Below, piece by piece: positions 16,375 to 24,614 of a stretch of DNA of 64,000 nt. The notes beneath the pieces are model-generated. The model searched no databases and was not told the origin of the DNA. It was given only the letters and a program-made list of their open reading frames with translations. The stretch is taken from contig NZ_JHZZ01000001.1 of the NCBI RefSeq assembly GCF_000687935.1, positions 2,254,001 through 2,318,000 on the forward strand, written 5' to 3'. The DNA comes from Polaribacter sp. Hel_I_88 (GTDB lineage Bacteria; Bacteroidota; Bacteroidia; Flavobacteriales; Flavobacteriaceae). Both the position numbers and the translations under genes were made by a program. Every line of letters starts with the position of its first letter. Position 1 is the first letter of the stretch.

Positions 16375-19049
16375 TACGCTTCAATTGGTTTTCTTAATAT
16401 AACATTTCCATTCTTCTCGCTAACTACGATTTTACCTTTGTTTCTTCTGACTAGATAGTATTTGTCAAAACCATCATAAGGATGAAGTGGTGCAGCTGAA
16501 ATCGGTATAAAATTATGTTCTTTGCAGAAGTTTAATATTTCAATTCTGTTTGCTTCGTCAATAGTTCCTATTTCGTCAACAAATAGAACAATTTTGTTTT
16601 CATCATCTTTTACAACTATTTGATTAATAATAGACATAATTAGAACCAAACGAATCATTTTATCTGTTCCATCAGATTCTATTTGATTTTTTAGGTCTAC
16701 AACTTTGTGTTGTCCTTTTTTATGTAAATGAAGTTTGATGTCAAATAAATCATTAAATGTAATTGAGGTTTGATTATCTAAATATTTATTGAGTGTGTTT
16801 AAATTTTCTGATTGGTCATCAAAAATTAGCTCTGACGTTAAATCTCTAATTTGAATGATTTTATTTATATCCTTAATAAGTTTCTCGTTTTCTACAATTT
16901 CAATCTTTAAGGTATCGATATCGGATATTTTTATTTTCTTAATTTTCGAATTGAATTGATTTGTAATGAATGAATTAAATTCTTCAAATCTTGAATAAAT
17001 AGTACGACAAGGATTTGCAAATTGAGTAGATATATTTTTAAGCAAACCATCAATTGCCTTTTGTTTGTCTTCTAAAGTTACAAGTTCAGATTCTATATAT
17101 TTTATAAACTCTCTTTCGTCAGCTTCAACTCTCTCTGTTTTATCTTTTAATTTATCAAAAAGCCTATTCTTGTCATATTTAATCCGTTCTCGTTCTAGAT
17201 GATTCCTTTTTATATTTGAGTATATATTATCTAAAGAATCGGTTGATTGATACTCTACTGGTTTAATGCCAAATAATTCTAGTTCTACTTTCCATTTTTG
17301 GATATTTTCAACCCTATTCTCTTTTGTTAGAATATCTTTAGTTAGTTGTTCGATAGTTTCAGAAACTTTTCTGATTTCTTCCTCAATTAACTTGGTCTCC
17401 TTAGTTGATTGTTCCTTTTGCTCTAATAAGGTTTTGAAATCTACATTTAATGTTTCAAGTGTTTTTTCTAAAGTTGGAAGTTGCTGTAATTTTTCAATTT
17501 TGATATTTATAATCTTGATTTTGGTGTTTATGTCATCTAGACTTTTACTGTGTTTTTCTAAGTCTTTAGCAATTGGCAAGAGCTTTTCATTGTTTGTCTT
17601 TTCTTGCTCTATTTTTTTGATTTTTCCTTTTAATTCTTCAATAGAATCTATCGGTTTTCTTTTTAAATTATTTGGTAATTTGATGGCACCATCAAACAAT
17701 TTCATTAAATTTTCGACTTGTTTGATTTTTTCTGAAATATTACCAGAAGGCAAACTTGTTATATCTGATGAAAGAATTCTATTTAATAATTCTTTATCCT
17801 CTTGGCTATCTGAAATTTGATGAATTAATTGGGCAGAATAGTTTTCAACTTGATTTGTAATTCTCAAAATTGTAGACTCAGCCTTATTAATATTGCTTTC
17901 AATTTCTTTACTATTGAGTTTTTGTTTCTCAATTTGAGATATTTGGTATTCTATATCTTTCCTTTCTTTTTCTAAATTTAAAAATGATTGATTTAAGAAT
18001 TCTAAACTTTCATAAGATTTAATTTCCGCAACCACTTTTACCTTATCTTGTATGTCTTTTTGTTTAAGACTTATCTCAATTTTTAATCCACCTACTTTTT
18101 CAAAAACTAATTTTAATTTAGGGTTTAAGCTTTCGTTTAATTCGAGTGTATTTTCATTTTTTTTAATTTTCATTTTAGAAACGGAAGTACCAAGCTCAGA
18201 GTATAAAGAAGAATATTGTTGATTAAACGCAAAAATTAATTCAGATAGAATTACACTTTTCCCTTTGTATTGATTTACCAATTCTTTGAAATCAACAAAA
18301 CCACGTTGAATGCTCTTGATAACTTTTATATCTCGATTATGCTTCAATAAAGTTTGAATGTCTTTTTGATTTTTCTTTGAAAAAGAAACACTCTCATTTT
18401 CTTTGTTATCTGCTATAATTAAAGATTCTTTAAGTGAATCGTTGTTTATTAATTTTGAGTTTATTAAGTATTTATAAATTTTAGAAAAATTATTGCTAAT
18501 TCCACGTCCATCTTGATTTACACTTTGGTTTAACCAAACAACTGCGCTGTTTCTTTTTCCTTTTTGGTAAACAAAATTAAAAACCTCTGAACGTTTAGAG
18601 AACTTCTTGTGATCAATACCATTGGTAGTAAATTCAGATAGAATTGAGTCAAATTTTCTTATTTTTTGACCACTATTGGTTTCTGTAAAATAAAGTTCCT
18701 CTTTGTACTCGCTGTCAATTTTATAGTAATCTAGATTGCCTTCGGCATTTTTCTTTACTAAAATAGAGTAGTAGCGATTTTTGAAGATTTCAAAGATTAT
18801 AAAGCTAGAGTTTATTGAAGGGAAATAATGGTTGAAAGTAGTTTTGTCTCCTGTTCGATTTCCACTAAAAGTCATTTCTCTTCCGTCTATTATAAATAGA
18901 AAGTTTAGAGCGTAAATCAGCGTACTTTTTCCGATGTTGTTGGGTCCTACAATTTGAAGGGAATTACAATTGTCAAGTTCTATGTCCGCTTTTGAGTATA
19001 TGTCAGAGTTTAATATTATTAATCTTTTAAGCATTTTACAATTTTTCAC
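16374..19049 (-). CDS. SMC-like ATPase, JetC/MksB-like, first gene of a Wadjet-like operon
   Basis: 891 residues, shorter than typical JetC (about 1100). The Walker A motif GPNNIGKST is at 35-43. Long coiled coils run through about 230-410 and 480-680, broken by a short central region that may act as a hinge. The signature-like SDGTDKMIRLVL begins near 792, and the Walker B motif IVLFVDEIGTIDE has D825/E826. The head closes with ISAAPLHPYDGFDKYYLVRR. Such ATPases extrude DNA loops; in Wadjet they sense circular plasmids. This is the first gene, directly coupled to the Toprim gene. It might instead be an unrelated RecN/Rad50-like defence ATPase, but its three partners favour the MksBEFG type. 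Confidence 0.72.
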   Translation of the reverse strand: MKNCKMLKRLIILNSDIYSKADIELDNCNSLQIVGPNNIGKSTLIYALNFLFIIDGREMTFSGNRTGDKTTFNHYFPSINSSFIIFEIFKNRYYSILVKKNAEGNLDYYKIDSEYKEELYFTETNSGQKIRKFDSILSEFTTNGIDHKKFSKRSEVFNFVYQKGKRNSAVVWLNQSVNQDGRGISNNFSKIYKYLINSKLINNDSLKESLIIADNKENESVSFSKKNQKDIQTLLKHNRDIKVIKSIQRGFVDFKELVNQYKGKSVILSELIFAFNQQYSSLYSELGTSVSKMKIKKNENTLELNESLNPKLKLVFEKVGGLKIEISLKQKDIQDKVKVVAEIKSYESLEFLNQSFLNLEKERKDIEYQISQIEKQKLNSKEIESNINKAESTILRITNQVENYSAQLIHQISDSQEDKELLNRILSSDITSLPSGNISEKIKQVENLMKLFDGAIKLPNNLKRKPIDSIEELKGKIKKIEQEKTNNEKLLPIAKDLEKHSKSLDDINTKIKIINIKIEKLQQLPTLEKTLETLNVDFKTLLEQKEQSTKETKLIEEEIRKVSETIEQLTKDILTKENRVENIQKWKVELELFGIKPVEYQSTDSLDNIYSNIKRNHLERERIKYDKNRLFDKLKDKTERVEADEREFIKYIESELVTLEDKQKAIDGLLKNISTQFANPCRTIYSRFEEFNSFITNQFNSKIKKIKISDIDTLKIEIVENEKLIKDINKIIQIRDLTSELIFDDQSENLNTLNKYLDNQTSITFNDLFDIKLHLHKKGQHKVVDLKNQIESDGTDKMIRLVLIMSIINQIVVKDDENKIVLFVDEIGTIDEANRIEILNFCKEHNFIPISAAPLHPYDGFDKYYLVRRNKGKIVVSEKNGNVILRKPIEA

Positions 19050-19213
19050 TAATTTAGGATAATAATTTTAAAAGTAAAATCAAAAACCAAATAACTTAAA
19101 AAAATCCGTTTATTTTAGTAATTCAAAATAAGCAGAACAAAAACCAATAAATAAAAGTTTTAATTATTTATTGTTAACAAGTTTAAATTTTTAAAAACAA
19201 AAATATTTCACTT

Positions 19214-19651
19214 TTAATAATTGCCATTTTCCTTAATTTTTAAAATTTCCTCAACAATCTTTTCCATTTCTTTTTGCCTAAAGGCAAACCAAGCCTCTCT
19301 ATACACAGAACTTTCAACTTCATCTTTAAAATTTCTAAAAGGTTTTCTTTTTTGTAGCATATTTTCTAATCTATTTTTGAAAATTTTATCAGAAATTTCA
19401 TCAACAAAATTCTCCATAATCTTAAACGATTCAAAGCTTTCTAAAACAGGAATTCTTATGTAATCTTTTTTATGATTTTTAATTTTATTGATGGTTTCTT
19501 GAAAGAATTCCATAAATTCTTCATCCTCATCATTTTCTAAAGATTGAGGAATTGTGATGAGTTCATTTGTTTTGGGATTGTAATAACAATTTTCCCCACA
19601 TTCTAAATGACTTGCAATTTCCTTTATTATGTTGGTTTTTGAGTTTTCCAT
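19214..19651 (-). CDS. UPF0158 family protein
   Basis: 145 residues. It shows the family pattern: an N-terminal IKEIASHLECGENCYYNPKTNELITIP segment, acidic EDEEFMEFFQ, a central ESFESFKIMENFVDEI, then KRKPFRNFKDEVESS and YREAWFAFRQKEME. Function is unknown. It is transcribed towards the SMC-like operon from 165 bp upstream, so it could sit on the same transcript, but the gap is wide compared with the overlaps inside the operon. Confidence 0.85.
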   Translation of the reverse strand: MENSKTNIIKEIASHLECGENCYYNPKTNELITIPQSLENDEDEEFMEFFQETINKIKNHKKDYIRIPVLESFESFKIMENFVDEISDKIFKNRLENMLQKRKPFRNFKDEVESSVYREAWFAFRQKEMEKIVEEILKIKENGNY

Positions 19652-19744
19652 TTTAGTAAAATAGTAATGCGTTTAAAGAATTATAAATTTAGAGAATTAT
19701 ATTAACATTCGTACTAATTAAAAAAGTTTCAAATTTAAATAACA

Positions 19745-19776
19745 TTTGTATAACAGTCTGTTATTTCTTAATTTTG
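19745..19776 (+). promoter_or_regulatory. Promoter with central operator palindrome of the YafQ-type module
   Basis: A -33 TTTG (19745-19748), a 20-bp spacer and a -7 TAATTTTG (19769-19776) match the Bacteroidetes promoter. The spacer holds a perfect palindrome, taacag-t-ctgtta (19751-19763; ATAACAGTCTGTTAT if extended by one base each side), well placed for autorepression by the antitoxin. Confidence 0.7.
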
Positions 19777-19793
19777 TAAAAATATTATAATTT

Positions 19794-20033
19794 ATGAAAA
19801 CGCAAACTGCATTTAGAATAGACGAAGTTTTATTAGAAATGATAAAAGAAAAAGCAAAAAGTACAAATAGGAGCTTAAATAATTATGTAGAGTATTTATT
19901 ATATCAAGATGTTGGAAAAATACCAAATGAAAAAACAGTTAAAGCGCTAAAAGAAGTAGAAAGTGATAAAGAGTTAACAACTATAAAAAATCTTAAAAAA
20001 TATAAAGAATCATTATTGAAAGCGAATCAATAA
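19794..20033 (+). CDS. RHH-type antitoxin of a YafQ-like module
   Basis: 79 residues. The N-terminus (TQTAFRIDEVLLEMIKEKAKSTNRSLNNYVEYLL) is a ribbon-helix-helix DNA-binding pattern; the C-terminal half (EVESDKELTTIKNLKKYKESLLKANQ) is charged and probably neutralises the toxin. It lies 17 bp after a recognisable promoter that contains a palindromic operator. The stop overlaps the toxin start by one base. Confidence 0.82.
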   Translation: MKTQTAFRIDEVLLEMIKEKAKSTNRSLNNYVEYLLYQDVGKIPNEKTVKALKEVESDKELTTIKNLKKYKESLLKANQ

Positions 20034-20317
20034 TGTACATTTTAAAAGAGTCAACTCAATTTAAGAAAGACCTTAAAAAGCTTTTGAAAAAAAGCAAAGC
20101 AGATTTAGAAATCACTTTTGAAGTTTTAGAGATTTTACAAATTAGTGGAGCTGTTGGTATTCCAAAAGAAATGAAACCTCATAAACTGAAAGGAACTTAC
20201 AAAAATAATTGGGAGTGCCATATAAAACCAGATTTGCTAATTATTTGGTTTCAAATTGAAGAAAATTTTACCATTAAATTAGTAAGAATTGGTACTCATT
20301 CAGAATTATTTAGATAA
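20033..20317 (+). CDS. YafQ-family mRNA interferase toxin
   Basis: 94 residues. Typical YafQ/RelE sequence: N-terminal FKKDLKKLLKK, then MKPHKLKGTYKNNWECHIKPDLLIIWFQ, and the closing LVRIGTHSELF. The histidine of the GTHSELF end corresponds to the catalytic histidine of YafQ, and the HKLKG and ECHI-PDLLIIW histidines are also kept, so the toxin looks intact. It would cleave mRNA on the ribosome. Coupled to the antitoxin by a 1-bp overlap. Confidence 0.88.
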   Translation: MYILKESTQFKKDLKKLLKKSKADLEITFEVLEILQISGAVGIPKEMKPHKLKGTYKNNWECHIKPDLLIIWFQIEENFTIKLVRIGTHSELFR

Positions 20318-20468
20318 ATAAATAGTTACGATTCTTTAGATATTTAACCAAAAAACTACCATTAAGAATCAACAGGAAACATAACAATGGATTAAAAATT
20401 CAGAGGAATCATTAACAAATTGTTGATTCTTTTATCATTTTTAAGAATAAAATTTAAAAACAAAAAAA

Positions 20469-20513
20469 AACCGTTTTAATATACTGAACAAATTTCAGTA
20501 AATTAAAACGGTT
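20469..20513 (-). terminator. Terminator hairpin between the toxin gene and gcvP
   Basis: Stem aaccgttttaat (20469-20480) with attaaaacggtt (20502-20513), enclosing a smaller actgaa/ttcagt stem. A-rich sequence on the plus strand before it becomes a U-run for minus-strand transcripts, so it most likely ends gcvP. Confidence 0.7.
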
Positions 20514-20583
20514 TCAAATTATAAAAGTATCAATCAACTTAAAATTACAGCTGATAAAATAATTTATCTGTAGGTATTGCCTA

Positions 20584-23469
20584 CTACATATAATCTTCTA
20601 TTGGGTTACAAGAACAAATTAAGTTTCTGTCTCCAAAAGCGTCATCTACTCTTCTAACAGTTGGCCAAAACTTATTGTCAGCAATATATTCTAGAGGAAA
20701 TGCTGCTTGTTTTCTTGTGTATGGTAAAATCCATTCATCAGCAGTTAGCATTTCTTGAGTATGAGGTGCGTTTTTTAACGGGTTATTTTCATTCTCGATC
20801 GTTGCATTTTTAATTTCTTCACGGATGGCAATCATGGCATCACAAAAACGATCTAATTCATTAATAGATTCAGATTCTGTAGGCTCTATCATCATAGTTC
20901 CATTTACAGGAAATGAAACAGTTGGTGCGTGAAAACCATAATCCATTAAACGTTTTGCGATGTCTACAACTTCAATTCCGTTGTTTTTGAAATCTCTACA
21001 ATCAATAATCATTTCGTGAGCAGCACGTCCTTTTTCTCCAGTATACAACGTATCATAATGTCCATTTAAACGCTCTTTAATATAATTTGCGTTTAAAATT
21101 GCCATTTTAGTAGCATTGGTTAAGCCTCTAAAACCTAACATAGTTATGTAGCCATAAGAAATTAAACACGCTAATGCAGAACCCCAAGGAGCTGCAGAAA
21201 TTGCAGTAATTGCTTGTTTCCCTCCGATTTTTATAATAGGATTTGTTGGTAAAAAAGGCACTAATTGTGGAGCTACACAAATAGGACCCACTCCAGGACC
21301 TCCTCCTCCATGAGGAATTGCGAAAGTTTTGTGTAAGTTTAAGTGACAAACATCTGCGCCAATTGTAGCAGGATTTGTTAAGCCAACTTGCGCATTCATG
21401 TTAGCACCATCCATATAAACTTGTCCTCCATGATCGTGAATCAGTTTTGTAATATCTTGAATTTCACTTTCAAAAACGCCATGAGTAGAAGGATACGTTA
21501 CCATTAACGCAGCCAAATTATCTGAATGTTTTTCTACTTTTTCACGTAAATCATCTAAATCGATATTTCCGTTTTCGGCAGTTTTGGTTACAATTACTTT
21601 CATGCCAGCCATTACTGCAGAAGCAGGATTGGTACCATGAGCAGAAGCAGGAATAATACAAATATTTCTATGAGAATCGTTTCTTGATAAATGGTAAGCT
21701 CTAATCGTCATTAAACCAGCAAACTCACCTTGTGCACCAGAATTTGGTTGCAAAGAGGTACCAGCAAAACCAGTAACAATATTTAATTGATGTTCTAATT
21801 TCTTTAAAACTTCTTGATATCCTTCAGCTTGATTTAAGGGCACAAAAGGGTGAATATTTCCCCATTGAGGATTGCTCAGAGGCAACATTTCAGAAGCAGC
21901 ATTAAGTTTCATTGTACATGAACCTAAAGAAATCATAGAATGATTCAACGCTAAATCTTTGCGCTCTAATTTCTTAATGTAACGCATCATATCTGTTTCA
22001 GATTGATACGTATTAAAAATTTCATTTTCTAAAAATGGTGTATTTCTTGCAACTGTATCAGCAATAACTTCAAAATTTGAATGGAAAGGTTTTTCAGTTA
22101 AAATTTGAGAAAAACTACCACTAAAATCATCATTTAAAGGATTTGGACGCGGTTTTAACTGACCAAAAATGGTAAATAATTGCATTAAATCTTTTTGGGT
22201 AGTAGCTTCGTTTATAGAAACCGACACCAAACTATCAGAAATATAATTAAAGTTTACTTTAAAAGACTCTGCAATAGGCTTTAATCTTAAGGCATCAATT
22301 TCTATTAAAAGAGTATCAAAATAAGAGGAGTTTAATTGCTTAAAACCAGCTTTGTCTAAATAATCTGCTACTAATTTTGTTTTATTGTGTACAGAATCTG
22401 CAATAAATTGAATTCCGTTTTTTCCATGAAAAACAGCATACATTCCAGCCATTACTGCTAGTAAAACTTGTGCAGTACAAATGTTACTGGTTGCTCTTTC
22501 ACGTTTAATATGTTGTTCTCTGGTTTGCAATGCCATTCTTAAAGCACGCTTTCCATTCATATCTTTGGTAACACCAATAATTCGTCCAGGAATGCTTCTT
22601 TTATAAGCGTCTTTAGTCGCAAAAAATGCTGCATGAGGGCCTCCATATCCTAAAGGAATTCCAAAACGCTGTGTAGTTCCAACAACTACAGAAGCACCAA
22701 ATTCTCCTGGGGCTTTTAATTTTACCAATGATAAAATATCTGCAGCAACTGCTACTTTAATATCGTTTTTATTTGCTTTGGCTACAAAACCTTCATAGTC
22801 ATAAATTTGTCCTAGCTTACCTGGATATTGTAAAATAGCACCAAAATAATCATCCCCAAAATCAAAATCTTCATGATTTCCAATCACTAATTCAATACCA
22901 ATAGGTGTAGAACGTGTTTGTAAAAGAGATAAGGTTTGTGGTAGAATTTCATCAGAAACAAAAAACTTATTTGCGCCAGTTTTTTTCTTTCCACGCTCTC
23001 TAACATCAAACAATAAAGCCATAGCTTCAGCTGCAGCAGTACTTTCATCTAACAAAGATGCGTTTGCAAGTTCCATTCCTGTTAAATCGCAAATCATAGT
23101 TTGGTAATTTAACAACGCTTCTAAACGTCCTTGTGCAATTTCTGCTTGGTAAGGAGTATACGCTGTATACCAACCTGGATTTTCTAAAATATTTCTTTGA
23201 ATTACACTGGGTACAATTGCTTCATGATAGCCCAAACCAATGTAACTTTTAAAAACTTTATTTTTATTAGCTAACGCATTAATATGTTGTAAATATTCAT
23301 ATTCACTCATTGCTGGATCCAAATCTAAATCGTTTTTTAAACGGATGTTATCTGGAACAGTTTCATTAATTAATTGCTCTAAACTATCGGCTTTAATAGT
23401 CTGTAACATTTTTTCTTGCTCCTTTTTACTTGGGCCAATATGTCTTAACTGAAACGAATTTGTATTCAT
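20584..23469 (-). CDS. gcvP: Glycine dehydrogenase (decarboxylating), P-protein of the glycine cleavage system
   Basis: 961 residues from the ATG at 23469 (MNTNSFQLRHIGPSKKEQ); a longer frame to 23499 adds ten unlikely residues. It is the full single-chain form with both halves: YQAEIAQGRLEALLNYQTM in the N-terminal half, and LNLHKTFAIPHGGGGPG in the C-terminal half, whose lysine binds PLP. It decarboxylates glycine and passes the aminomethyl group to the H-protein; gcvT and gcvH are not nearby. Possible -7 box TATTTTTG on the minus strand at 23550-23557. Confidence 0.97.
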   Translation of the reverse strand: MNTNSFQLRHIGPSKKEQEKMLQTIKADSLEQLINETVPDNIRLKNDLDLDPAMSEYEYLQHINALANKNKVFKSYIGLGYHEAIVPSVIQRNILENPGWYTAYTPYQAEIAQGRLEALLNYQTMICDLTGMELANASLLDESTAAAEAMALLFDVRERGKKKTGANKFFVSDEILPQTLSLLQTRSTPIGIELVIGNHEDFDFGDDYFGAILQYPGKLGQIYDYEGFVAKANKNDIKVAVAADILSLVKLKAPGEFGASVVVGTTQRFGIPLGYGGPHAAFFATKDAYKRSIPGRIIGVTKDMNGKRALRMALQTREQHIKRERATSNICTAQVLLAVMAGMYAVFHGKNGIQFIADSVHNKTKLVADYLDKAGFKQLNSSYFDTLLIEIDALRLKPIAESFKVNFNYISDSLVSVSINEATTQKDLMQLFTIFGQLKPRPNPLNDDFSGSFSQILTEKPFHSNFEVIADTVARNTPFLENEIFNTYQSETDMMRYIKKLERKDLALNHSMISLGSCTMKLNAASEMLPLSNPQWGNIHPFVPLNQAEGYQEVLKKLEHQLNIVTGFAGTSLQPNSGAQGEFAGLMTIRAYHLSRNDSHRNICIIPASAHGTNPASAVMAGMKVIVTKTAENGNIDLDDLREKVEKHSDNLAALMVTYPSTHGVFESEIQDITKLIHDHGGQVYMDGANMNAQVGLTNPATIGADVCHLNLHKTFAIPHGGGGPGVGPICVAPQLVPFLPTNPIIKIGGKQAITAISAAPWGSALACLISYGYITMLGFRGLTNATKMAILNANYIKERLNGHYDTLYTGEKGRAAHEMIIDCRDFKNNGIEVVDIAKRLMDYGFHAPTVSFPVNGTMMIEPTESESINELDRFCDAMIAIREEIKNATIENENNPLKNAPHTQEMLTADEWILPYTRKQAAFPLEYIADNKFWPTVRRVDDAFGDRNLICSCNPIEDYM

Positions 23470-23653
23470 TAAATAAAGTTTTAAATAATTATAATTCAAT
23501 CGTTTTCGGTTTTAAAAATCCTTTTAGATTCTACCGAAATTTAATTTTGCAAAAATAGTCATTCTTTGTCTTAAAAATTGCCTAAAAAGGGGTGTTGTAG
23601 ATTTAATTATTAACTATATAGAATAATTATAAACAAAAAGTTATTTTTGTGAG

Positions 23654-24475
23654 ATGAAGTTTCTTAAAAAGGTTTTTAATTTTTATATCAATGCAAGTAT
23701 TCATGTTGCTTTGGCTGTTTTTGCCTTTTTAAAAATTACAGAAATTTATTTTGAGTTGCCAAGTAATTACAATCTTAATTATTTTATTTTTTTCGGAACT
23801 ATTACAGGGTATAATTTTGTAAAATATGCAGGTGTTGCAAAATTGCATCATAAAAGTTTAACAGATAGCTTAAAAATAATTCAAGTTTTTTCGTTTTTCT
23901 GTTTTTTAGCCATGTGTTATTTCGCTTTTCAAATTCCAATAAAAACACTCTATTTTACGATACCTTTTATGGTCTTAACTTTTTTGTATGCAGTTCCTTT
24001 TTTAAGCGGATTCGAAAAAACTTTAAGAGAAATCGGGTATTTGAAAATTATAGTGGTTGCCTTAGTTTGGGCAGGTTTTACAGTGTTAGTTCCTTTGGTT
24101 GATGCTGAGCAAGTAATTACGATAAAGGCTGTTTTGCTAATACTACAGCGTTTTTTAATTGTGGTCGTTTTAATTTTACCTTTCGAAATTAGAGACGTGA
24201 AATTCGATGCTATTTCATTACAAACGGTTCCTAAGCAAATTGGTTTGGCAAAAACTAAAAAATTAGGATTAACTTTATTGGTAATCTCTTTGGTTTTAGA
24301 GCATTTATCATCAGAAACAAACCTGTTAATTATGCCATTTATGGGCTTTTTCTTTTTGTTGATTTTATTGTTGATGAGAGCCGAAATCAATCAATCTAAA
24401 TATTATAGTTCTTTTTGGGTGGAAGCTTTGCCCATAGTTTGGTGGCTTATTCTTTTAGGATTTGATAATATTTAA
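23654..24475 (+). CDS. UbiA-like multi-pass membrane protein, probably non-canonical
   Basis: 273 residues with about eight hydrophobic segments. The second aspartate-rich motif of UbiA prenyltransferases is partly visible in LPFEIRDVKFDAISLQTVPKQIG (DxxxD), but the first NDxxDxxxD motif is replaced by GYNFVKYAGVAKL. It may therefore be catalytically altered or act on an unusual substrate. A TATTTTTG box at 23642-23649 ends only 4 nt before the ATG. Not linked in an operon with the next gene. Confidence 0.65.
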   Translation: MKFLKKVFNFYINASIHVALAVFAFLKITEIYFELPSNYNLNYFIFFGTITGYNFVKYAGVAKLHHKSLTDSLKIIQVFSFFCFLAMCYFAFQIPIKTLYFTIPFMVLTFLYAVPFLSGFEKTLREIGYLKIIVVALVWAGFTVLVPLVDAEQVITIKAVLLILQRFLIVVVLILPFEIRDVKFDAISLQTVPKQIGLAKTKKLGLTLLVISLVLEHLSSETNLLIMPFMGFFFLLILLLMRAEINQSKYYSSFWVEALPIVWWLILLGFDNI

Positions 24476-24568
24476 CAACAATCAACTACAATATTATAAA
24501 CTTTTTAAATATAGTTATCAAATTAAATTGATATCATAAAACTGTAGCCAAACTTCTTAAATCCCTTC

Positions 24569-24576
24569 TATATTTG
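24569..24576 (+). promoter_or_regulatory. Promoter -7 box of the serA fusion gene
   Basis: TATATTTG matches TAnnTTTG; the start codon follows 38 bp later. No convincing -33 TTG was found at normal spacing. Confidence 0.5.
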
Positions 24577-24614
24577 TAGCTTTACACACTTAAATTCAAC
24601 CAAGAATTATAGCA

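Noticed and set aside
17266-17820. 184-aa plus-strand frame opposite the SMC-like ATPase
   Set aside because: Serine/phenylalanine-rich mirror of the coiled-coil coding strand; a shadow ORF.
13868-19049. Prophage or integrative element carrying the SMC-like operon
   Set aside because: No integrase, phage structural gene, tRNA or flanking direct repeats were seen in the window.
23950-24390. 146-aa minus-strand frame opposite the UbiA-like gene
   Set aside because: Antisense shadow of a membrane protein gene.
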